A DNA stretch of 6,869 nt from positions 1 to 6,869 of the forward strand of contig JBBINR010000069.1 of NCBI GenBank assembly GCA_037443785.1, in the 5' to 3' direction. The position numbers were made by a program, and so were the translations under genes. Shown here piece by piece: positions 1 to 5,545 of the stretch (within the stretch, counting starts at the first letter, position 1; every line of letters begins with the position of its first letter). The stretch is from JAQUOA01 sp037443785. Its GTDB lineage: Bacteria; Bacteroidota; Ignavibacteria; UBA10030; UBA8401. The notes under the pieces were generated by a model. That model saw nothing but the letters and a program-made list of their open reading frames with translations. It ran no database searches and had not been told where the DNA came from.

Positions 1-33
1 CGCCATATCCAAACTATCAGTTTGGATATGGCG
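1..33. repeat. perfect 15-bp inverted repeat (fold-back) at the window edge
   Basis: Bases 1-15 are the exact reverse complement of bases 19-33, separated by the three bases ATC. The outer arm reaches base 1, so the palindrome may continue beyond the window. It lies over the 3' end of the minus-strand GH13 gene, and the premature stop (TGA at 19-17, then TAG) falls inside the copied-back arm. No T-run is visible, so there is no sign of an intrinsic terminator. A fold-back assembly or amplification chimera at a contig end is the simplest explanation. A real inverted duplication is the alternative. Confidence 0.9.
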
Positions 34-1438
34 GACGATCGGATTGAATAAAATATTCCGGATGTTCGATTACCCATTTTGAAAAAAGGCCCATATGATT
101 CGGAACCATGTCACCGGCTAATCGGATTCCCCGCTGCCATGCCCGATGATTGAGATTCTGGTATGCTTCTTCGCCGCCTAAATCATGTGCTATTTCATAA
201 TCATATAATGAGTACGCTGAGGAAACTGCATCTTGATTGCCATTAATTTGTTTAATTTTTTTCGATGCATTACATCGCTCCCACACACCAATCAGCCACA
301 ATCCAGTAAAATTCCAGCGAGCCAATTGATCGAGTTCTTCATCGGGAATTTCATTCAACCGTTTAATGCTTCGTTGATATTTCTTCGAAAGTTGATCCAG
401 CCACACATACGTATTCTTTGCAATGAGTACGACGTTCGGCATCCATTCTGAATCGGGAGTAAACCGTTCCGGCTCTTCGTAAATCATATCTTCAGGCCGT
501 AGCAACCCTGATTTTAGTCGGTGCTGGTATTCCTCTGGAGACAATTTTTTGGGATATTTTGGAACAAGCATATCAGCGGTCGGTGTACCACCGTGCGGGT
601 GAAACATGTTCCAAATAAAATTTTCTTCTTCTTTTGTGAATTCAAAACTTCTATCAATTTTTTCCAAAAATTTGGAAGCAAGAATAACTCCCCACCGCTC
701 TTTGTAATAGCCAAGTTGTGCTTCAATATTATCCGGAAACTGACGAATAGGCCTCATCAGCGCTGCAATTAATGATTCATTATCAGGTCCAAATGTTTTT
801 TCTCGAGCAAAAAATTTTTCTAAGCTTGAATAGATTCTTTTATATGACGTCGCCGCCAAGGAAATATCATCAAATAATTCTTTGACCGGGGAGAATGACG
901 GATTCGCATTTGAAAAATAAAGTAAGATCAATTCTTCAAGCGCGATTTCTCGTGTATGCTTCCCCCCTTCCAACCGTTCGAAGTATTCATCAACAGAAAT
1001 ATTTCCTTTATATACTTCCTTGGGCGGAAATTCTGTCAAAAATATTTTAAGAGTTTTTTCGAGTTCATTCTTCCCAACAACCTTTTCAACATGCTGATAA
1101 GCGCGTTGAACAGCCCCAGGATTTTCCTGTTCATTATACAATTTGATAAGAAAATGGTTGATTTCATCTAACAAGCCAATTGCATTCAGTTTACCGGCGC
1201 GTATTTGTTTGTCGGGATAGTTAAGAACGCCGCGTTCTTTATTTATTGCATACGCTAGCCCGCGAACCGAGCGAAAATTCGGAAAGACAACATTCCCAGT
1301 CGATTCAAACAACGCATCTTCGATCTTGTATTTTTTCCGCGAATGCTGATTTACGTGAAGTTCATATATAGGAATAAGCCGTTCCGCTTCGGGAAGGTTT
1401 TTTTTGCCGCAGAGAAGTGCCACAATGGGGATTTTCAT
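17..1438 (-). CDS. alpha-amylase family (GH13) protein, N-terminal part only, truncated
   Basis: This is the N-terminal part of a large GH13-type glycoside hydrolase, a family that acts on alpha-glucans such as starch or glycogen. About 370 N-terminal residues have no function I recognise. After them the first strands of a catalytic (beta/alpha)8 barrel appear: the strand FTGLWLIGVWE at about residues 377-387, the segment SAYSLYDYEIAHDLGG at about 407-422, and DMVPNH at about 443-448, which fits GH13 conserved region I. The regions holding the catalytic Asp, Glu and Asp are missing, because the frame ends at TGA after RPPYPN, inside the palindrome at 1-33. As it stands the product would be inactive. 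I use the ATG at 1438 (MKIPIVALLC). The frame is open upstream to a TTG at 1483, which would add 15 less convincing residues. No signal peptide is evident, so a cytoplasmic enzyme is likely. It is divergent from the tRNA-Ala unit. Confidence 0.8.
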   Translation of the reverse strand: MKIPIVALLCGKKNLPEAERLIPIYELHVNQHSRKKYKIEDALFESTGNVVFPNFRSVRGLAYAINKERGVLNYPDKQIRAGKLNAIGLLDEINHFLIKLYNEQENPGAVQRAYQHVEKVVGKNELEKTLKIFLTEFPPKEVYKGNISVDEYFERLEGGKHTREIALEELILLYFSNANPSFSPVKELFDDISLAATSYKRIYSSLEKFFAREKTFGPDNESLIAALMRPIRQFPDNIEAQLGYYKERWGVILASKFLEKIDRSFEFTKEEENFIWNMFHPHGGTPTADMLVPKYPKKLSPEEYQHRLKSGLLRPEDMIYEEPERFTPDSEWMPNVVLIAKNTYVWLDQLSKKYQRSIKRLNEIPDEELDQLARWNFTGLWLIGVWERCNASKKIKQINGNQDAVSSAYSLYDYEIAHDLGGEEAYQNLNHRAWQRGIRLAGDMVPNHMGLFSKWVIEHPEYFIQSDRPPYPN

Positions 1439-1492
1439 AACGCTGTTTTCTTTGAGTATAAAGAAATTATTTTCTTTGTTCAATTTCTTTCA

Positions 1493-1500
1493 TATATTTG
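1493..1500 (+). promoter_or_regulatory. FCB-type -7 promoter box upstream of tRNA-Ala
   Basis: TATATTTG matches the TAnnTTTG -7 element used by the primary sigma factor of Bacteroidetes and relatives. It ends 14 bases before the mature 5' end of tRNA-Ala, which would give a short 5' leader. A good -33 TTTG at the usual ~19-21 base spacing is not visible; the nearest TTTG (1475-1478) is only 14 bases away. The promoter probably drives both the tRNA and the gene after it. Confidence 0.5.
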
Positions 1501-1514
1501 TAGAAGATTTTTAG

Positions 1515-1587
<73 letters not shown>

Positions 1588-1605
1588 CATTAAACTGCGC
1601 AAAGA

Positions 1606-2751
1606 ATGAAAAAATCTTTCTTTCTTTTCTCTTCGGTTCTCTTCATCGAAATAGCATATTCTCAAAGAATTGATACCGTCTCCATCGAAACATTCGACAA
1701 CGGCATTACCCTCATTAAATATCGTTTAGACGGCCCAAAAGAAGTTTTTGTTGCTGAGGTGGACCTTACTAATCCGTCTCTTTCTATTGAAGCATATCAG
1801 CCAAAGAAATTGACAAGAACAACCCGTCAATCGAGGGAGAACTCATTTAAGAATCACGAAGTTGTTGCAGCGATTAATGCAGACTTTTTTGATCTGAAAA
1901 CCGAACAACCGGTGAATAATTGCATTGTTAATCGCCATCCGGTTAAAGGGATTGGTATAACTCGGAGATCGCAATTTGCTATAACGACGGATAAAAAAAT
2001 AGTGTTCGATGGATTTTATTTTCACGGCGAGGTTATCTTCAATAAAAATAAGATTTTACCTATTCGGAATTTAAATACTGCTCCCACAAAAAATGACGCT
2101 GTTCTTTTCACTTCGTATTTTGGAAATCGTGATCTATCAGAAGAGGCAACAAACATTGCTTTGAAACCTCTCGAGGGAAAAAAATTCCTCATTGGAGATT
2201 CTCTTCGGTATATCGTTTCTGCCATTTCATCGTCGAAAAAAATTTTTCTTGAAGATAGTTTGATAGTTATTGCCGTTACGGGAAAAGATTCTGCACAATA
2301 TATTTCAAATCTTTCACTCAATGATACGATAAGTATTTGCGCAAATTACCTTTCAGAGCAGCACCACGATGTAAAAATTGCTCACCTCGTTGCCGGCTGG
2401 GGACGGTTATTACAGAACAATCGCAACCGTGCTGCGCTCGCCGATACAAACGAAGGCCTTACAAGCAAATTCACAGCGGTGCTTCACCCACGAACATTTC
2501 TTGGGTTCAATCGCGACACAACAAAATTATTTCTTTGTGTAGCCGATGGAAGGCAAGAGCAAAGCAACGGAATGACATTTCGCGATATGGCATTTTTTTT
2601 GCAGCATCTTGAAGTGACCGAGGCAATTAATTTTGACGGAGGCGGATCGTCAACGCTTGTTGTTGGAGATAAAATCATTAACTCACCATCAGATCGCACG
2701 GGCGAACGACCTGTCGCTAATACAATACAGATAATTTATCGAGGGAAGTAA
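1606..2751 (+). CDS. exported phosphodiester glycosidase family protein (NAGPA/DUF2233)
   Basis: This 381-residue protein has an N-terminal signal peptide (hydrophobic core FFLFSSVLFIEIA, likely cut after AYS near residue 19), so it should act in the periplasm or outside the cell. The rest fits the NAGPA/DUF2233 domain of the mammalian uncovering enzyme (N-acetylglucosamine-1-phosphodiester alpha-N-acetylglucosaminidase) and its bacterial relatives. The marks are AAINADFF at about 88-95, HPRTFLGFN at 294-302, VADGRQ at 312-317, the signature NFDGGGSSTLV at 342-352, and GERPVAN at 366-372. The family cleaves sugar-phosphodiester bonds; the bacterial substrate is unknown here. There is no lipobox cysteine. 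The ATG has no Shine-Dalgarno sequence and sits 18 bases after tRNA-Ala with no room for a terminator or promoter, so it is probably co-transcribed with the tRNA and freed by tRNA 3' processing. Family assignment is strong; biological role is open. Confidence 0.9.
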   Translation: MKKSFFLFSSVLFIEIAYSQRIDTVSIETFDNGITLIKYRLDGPKEVFVAEVDLTNPSLSIEAYQPKKLTRTTRQSRENSFKNHEVVAAINADFFDLKTEQPVNNCIVNRHPVKGIGITRRSQFAITTDKKIVFDGFYFHGEVIFNKNKILPIRNLNTAPTKNDAVLFTSYFGNRDLSEEATNIALKPLEGKKFLIGDSLRYIVSAISSSKKIFLEDSLIVIAVTGKDSAQYISNLSLNDTISICANYLSEQHHDVKIAHLVAGWGRLLQNNRNRAALADTNEGLTSKFTAVLHPRTFLGFNRDTTKLFLCVADGRQEQSNGMTFRDMAFFLQHLEVTEAINFDGGGSSTLVVGDKIINSPSDRTGERPVANTIQIIYRGK

Positions 2752-2808
2752 TAAATTAATTTTTCTACTTTCGGATATTTAACTTAAAAATCCATTCTTA
2801 AAATTTCA

Positions 2809-2839
2809 TTGCAAGGAGTAACAATTTTTCTTATCTTGT
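2809..2839 (+). promoter_or_regulatory. possible promoter of the tRNA-Ser fragment
   Basis: TTG (2809-2811), a 20-base spacer and TATCTTGT (2832-2839) resemble a degraded FCB-type -33/-7 pair, TTTG-N19-21-TAnnTTTG. The putative -7 box is 27 bases before the first base of the tRNA-Ser fragment. The match is imperfect at both boxes and rests on position as much as on sequence. Confidence 0.25.
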
Positions 2840-2866
2840 GAAAGCAAAAATTAAATAAGCATTCAC

Positions 2867-2905
2867 GGAGAGGTGGGTGAGTGGCTTAAACCAGCAGTTT
2901 GCTAG
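2867..2905 (+). pseudogene. tRNA-Ser (anticodon GCT), 5' half only
   Basis: Bases 2867-2904 match the 5' half of a bacterial tRNA-Ser(GCT): acceptor strand GGAGAGG (2867-2873), TG, D arm GGT...ACC (2876-2878, 2890-2892), A26, 5' anticodon strand GCAGT (2894-2898), and loop TTGCTA with anticodon GCT at 2901-2903. From 2905 the match fails. The expected ACTGC strand is replaced by TCGAG, and no long variable arm, no T arm of the GGTTCGAATCC type and no CCTCTCC acceptor strand occurs before the next gene. I also found no credible 3' half on the plus strand further right. The breakpoint lies directly 3' of the anticodon. A relic left by recombination or by insertion of an element fits best; a very long intron or an assembly join cannot be excluded. 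Confidence 0.75.
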
Positions 2906-2969
2906 TCGAGAAGGCCAATCTAAATTTTCCGTTATTTCAATATTTTTTCTCTGTAATTCCAAAATTGGC

Positions 2970-3024
2970 ATCCCCTATTTTGTTTATACAGAAGATGAAT
3001 GACAATAATTCGTCTAAAGGGGAT
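2970..3024. repeat. nested inverted repeats (possible structured RNA or weak bidirectional terminator)
   Basis: The outer arms ATCCCCT (2970-2976) and AGGGGAT (3018-3024) are perfect complements. Inside them AGATGAAT (2993-3000) pairs with ATTCGTCT (3008-3015) over a 7-base loop with one G-U pair. Just outside, GCCAAT (2914-2919) can pair with ATTGGC (2964-2969), which abuts the outer arm. The T-runs expected of an intrinsic terminator are missing on both strands. Such short arms can arise by chance in AT-rich DNA. Confidence 0.35.
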
Positions 3025-3050
3025 CACAGGGACTAACTCCTATGACACAT

Positions 3051-4124
3051 TTATTGTCGCCCATATTGTTTAATGAGTAGTGAATCTTTCTTAACTAGTT
3101 CAGTAAGAGCGGCTTGTTTGCAAATTTCCATTCGTAACATCGGAATGCGAAACTCAGCAGGCGATAATTTTTTCGCTTTTTGGAATTCATTAAGTGCCTG
3201 CTGAATTAATCCCGCTTTTCCCAAGACATACGCATACATTGCACGTTCTTTAGCATTCAACGAATCTGTAATATTTCCCTCTATTAAATTCATTGCTTCT
3301 TTTTTCCTACCCGTTTTTGCATATAAAAAAGATTGCAAAAGAAACTTATTGCCGGACTTGATTTCTGGACGTAAAAAAAGCGACAGCAGTTCATTCGCTT
3401 TCAAAGTATCATTCAATTCCAATGCAATCTCAACGGAAAGAACGACAGGAACCGAAAAGAGGGAATCTAGCTGCATGGCCTTTATTGCATATTTTTCTGC
3501 CGATTCTAAATCGCCTCGTTCATATTTTTTCATCGCCATATTTGAATATCGAAGTGCATCCTTATTCGGCATATATTCGGTAATATTCCGTCGTGCTTGT
3601 GAATGTTTATTCCCGAATGTGCTATCAATAAATGAAGAAAATTTTTCTTTTCCTATCAATGAATATCCAGAGAGTTTGAAAACTATCTTCATGCTTGGCG
3701 AAACAGCGATGAGTGTTGGTACGGCAACAATTGAATACGCTTGAAACGTTAATAGCTTTTCGTCTATAAGATTTTGAAACGTGACATTCTCCCCATTAAG
3801 AATTGCACGAATATGAATGATATCGCTTGGCATAATAGATTGACTTTCAACACAAATACTAACTACTTGTAAACCAATGGAATGATATTGCGTATAATAC
3901 CACTGCAAATCATGCAGCATTTTCATCGAATCATTTCCCCAAGTTGACCAAAACACGATTACAGTAATTCTCTTCCCGAGGTTCTCTTTGAGAGTGTATT
4001 TCTTGCCCTCAATATTTCGTAATGAAAAAGAAATCGCCGTAGAGTCACGCATTTGTTGTGCTCTGCTGACACATAGACTCAAAACCAGAAAAGAAAAAAT
4101 AAAATACTGAAGACGGTTTCTCAT
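3051..4124 (-). CDS. exported TlpA-like thioredoxin-fold protein with TPR tail, lacking the CXXC site
   Basis: This 357-residue protein starts with a signal peptide (core YFIFSFLVLSLCV, likely cut after SRA near residue 22). Residues ~28-172 resemble a TlpA/ResA/AhpC-TSA thioredoxin-fold domain: an F-S-L-x-x-x-x-G-K opening, VIVFWSTW at 55-62 as the strand leading to the active site, and VAVPT at 133-137 carrying the cis-proline. Where active family members have WCxxC, this one reads W62-G-N-D-S66, so both redox cysteines are absent. Residues ~186-340 are helical with TPR-like repeats (for example ALRYSNMAMKKYERGDLESA), suggesting protein binding. Its ATG overlaps the TGA of the upstream multiheme cytochrome gene (ATGA, 4-base overlap), so the two are almost certainly one operon with coupled translation. 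TlpA-like proteins often supply reductant for cytochrome c heme attachment; without cysteines this one more likely acts as a chaperone or scaffold (inference). Confidence 0.85.
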   Translation of the reverse strand: MRNRLQYFIFSFLVLSLCVSRAQQMRDSTAISFSLRNIEGKKYTLKENLGKRITVIVFWSTWGNDSMKMLHDLQWYYTQYHSIGLQVVSICVESQSIMPSDIIHIRAILNGENVTFQNLIDEKLLTFQAYSIVAVPTLIAVSPSMKIVFKLSGYSLIGKEKFSSFIDSTFGNKHSQARRNITEYMPNKDALRYSNMAMKKYERGDLESAEKYAIKAMQLDSLFSVPVVLSVEIALELNDTLKANELLSLFLRPEIKSGNKFLLQSFLYAKTGRKKEAMNLIEGNITDSLNAKERAMYAYVLGKAGLIQQALNEFQKAKKLSPAEFRIPMLRMEICKQAALTELVKKDSLLIKQYGRQ

Positions 4125-5458
4125 TTTTTATTATTCGTTGAAGAAGGAATGAATCGTGAATATTCTTTTCTTGCATGACATCCCGGCGTACAACTCCCAC
4201 CATTCGGCGTCGGTTCATATTTGATCGGAAGCATCCATTGTCCGAAGGGCACTGCGTCGCGAATATGTTTGGCATTATTACTCGCATGTGTTTCGTGGCA
4301 GGAACGGCATGTTCTCCCTTTTGTTTTCTTATTCACATGCAAATAGTGGAGATTACGATCTCCATCCCGAAAACCTGTTAATGTAGTTGTTTTCATTTCC
4401 TGTGTTAAACTTTGTTGATGGCAGCCAAAACAGAGCTCGTATTGCACCTGTGAATATGACGTATAAAATTCTTTCGGATAGTATTTTTTGAGGATTCGAA
4501 AATTTGTTGATCCATGAACATCATGACAACCAGAACAATCACGATCCCGAATTGGACCATGTACATTTTTATTAATTGAAAGCAATTCCTTTATATTTCC
4601 AATTTTATCGGATTGCGCCACATTTATCGGATGCTCATGGCATGTAAGACACAGTTTCATCGGTTCATCTTTTAATTGTTTACCTATCTGCGATTCGTGT
4701 GGCGAGTGACAATTCGTGCACTTATTGTCAACTGTTAACGCTGCATGCTGCACTGTACTTTTGTCTACATGATTTTTAATATTTTTATGACAATCAAAAC
4801 ATAAATCCGGTTGTTCTTTAACGAGCAACGGTGAAGTATCCGTCGTGTGAGGATTATGGCATTTTACGCATGCGTCTGTCGCAGGAGCATGCACATGTTT
4901 TGCTTCAGTAAAATTTTGTTCCATATCAGAATGACATTCAAAGCAAACTTCATTTCCCGATTTGCTCAACAATTTTGGCTTTTCACTTGCATGTGGTTTA
5001 TGACACGTTAAGCAATCCCCATCTTCTACTGGTGCATGCACATTTTTTTTCCTCATCGCTTCTTGCGGATGGCATTTCGCACATGTTTCGGCAATCGGTC
5101 CCTTCCGCATAAAGTATGCTTGATTTGATTGATGCGGATTATGACATCCTGTACAGTCACCGCTCATCACTGGGGCATGCACAACGCCCTTCTTTTCTAG
5201 TCGCTCGTGACATTTCAAACAAAAATCTTCTGCTTTTTTAATTGGCACAAATTTGTGTTTTTCGTTTTGCACGGGTTGGTGGCACGCTTTACATTCGCCC
5301 ACAGCGACAGGTCCGTGAACGAATTTTTCGGTACCAAATGTTGCATGGCACTTTGCTGTAATGCAAGATTCTTGTGTAGCTTGCTTTTGCTGTGAGTGTG
5401 TAAAGCGCAAACAAATTACGATAGCTACGCTGACCATATAAATTCTTTGTATGTTCAT
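4121..5458 (-). CDS. exported multiheme cytochrome c, doubled-CXXCH family, up to 15 hemes
   Basis: This 445-residue protein has a signal peptide (core MVSVAIVICL, cut near THS at residue 22) and is dense in heme-c sites. Thirteen are canonical CXXCH, with first Cys at about 56, 80, 102, 126, 149, 172, 197, 220, 247, 270, 308, 343 and 384. The first site is CX4CH (CITAKCH, 32-38) and the last is CX3CH (CTPGCH, 423-428). The sites fall into about seven repeated doublets of the form C-x-x-C-H, ~20 residues, V-H-x-P-V-x-x-G-x-C-x-x-C-H-x-P-H, as in the doubled-CXXCH family, plus one C-terminal site. The many extra VHAP and PH histidines could serve as distal heme ligands. Such proteins carry electrons in the periplasm or across the outer membrane; the partner reductase or acceptor is not visible. 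The stop overlaps the start of the TlpA-like gene. A GGA ~9 bases before the ATG is a weak ribosome site. Confidence 0.93.
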   Translation of the reverse strand: MNIQRIYMVSVAIVICLRFTHSQQKQATQESCITAKCHATFGTEKFVHGPVAVGECKACHQPVQNEKHKFVPIKKAEDFCLKCHERLEKKGVVHAPVMSGDCTGCHNPHQSNQAYFMRKGPIAETCAKCHPQEAMRKKNVHAPVEDGDCLTCHKPHASEKPKLLSKSGNEVCFECHSDMEQNFTEAKHVHAPATDACVKCHNPHTTDTSPLLVKEQPDLCFDCHKNIKNHVDKSTVQHAALTVDNKCTNCHSPHESQIGKQLKDEPMKLCLTCHEHPINVAQSDKIGNIKELLSINKNVHGPIRDRDCSGCHDVHGSTNFRILKKYYPKEFYTSYSQVQYELCFGCHQQSLTQEMKTTTLTGFRDGDRNLHYLHVNKKTKGRTCRSCHETHASNNAKHIRDAVPFGQWMLPIKYEPTPNGGSCTPGCHARKEYSRFIPSSTNNKK

Positions 5459-5504
5459 TACTTATAATCCAGATAGATAGTTTCGCGGAAATACGTGATG
5501 ATTT

Positions 5505-5532
5505 GATATATCTTTACTTTAACTATTGTCAT
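5505..5532 (-). promoter_or_regulatory. possible promoter of the cytochrome/TlpA operon
   Basis: In the 87-bp gap between the radical SAM gene and the cytochrome gene, the minus strand reads ATGACA (5532-5527), a 16-base spacer and TATATC (5510-5505). This resembles a sigma70-type -35/-10 pair and would leave a leader of about 40-45 bases. No TAnnTTTG box is present here. The match is modest and read-through from the radical SAM gene is also possible. Confidence 0.25.
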
Positions 5533-5545
5533 GTAATTTGAACAC

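Larger units (their letters stand above)
2752..3050. other. convergent intergenic region holding a broken tRNA and inverted repeats
   Basis: This ~300-bp AT-rich gap lies between the convergent 3' ends of the phosphodiester glycosidase and TlpA-like genes. The first ~110 bases show no gene and no clear terminator; they contain a short direct repeat, CTTAAAA, at 2783 and 2797. The 5' half of a tRNA-Ser gene occupies 2867-2905. The remaining ~145 bases hold several inverted repeats but no open reading frame I can support. Confidence 0.6.

Noticed and set aside
1460..1477. AAAGAAA/TTTCTTT hairpin with a TTAT loop
   Set aside because: Seven A-T-rich pairs in an AT-rich leader are expected by chance, and no regulatory context supports it.
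1439..1483. Upstream TTG start for the GH13 gene
   Set aside because: It adds 15 low-complexity residues; the ATG at 1438 opens directly into a plausible first strand. The TTG start is not excluded.
2337..2612. 91-codon plus-strand open frame
   Set aside because: It is an out-of-frame shadow inside the phosphodiester glycosidase gene, whose own frame carries clear family motifs.
2905..3050. Group I intron inside the tRNA-Ser
   Set aside because: The stretch is too short, no convincing conserved core pair was found (only a GGACTA near 3029), and no 3' exon follows.
3349..3744. 131-codon plus-strand open frame
   Set aside because: It lies wholly antisense to the TlpA-like gene, shows no recognisable domain and has no ribosome site or promoter.
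4054..4124. Lipoprotein signal in the TlpA-like protein (LSLC near residue 18)
   Set aside because: The residue before Cys is Leu rather than Gly, Ala or Ser, and a normal cleavage site (SRA) follows.
4121..5458. Regularly spaced short repeats that could suggest a CRISPR array
   Set aside because: The repeats are the codons of the CXXCH and VHAP motifs in one continuous reading frame, with no identical 20-40 base repeats.
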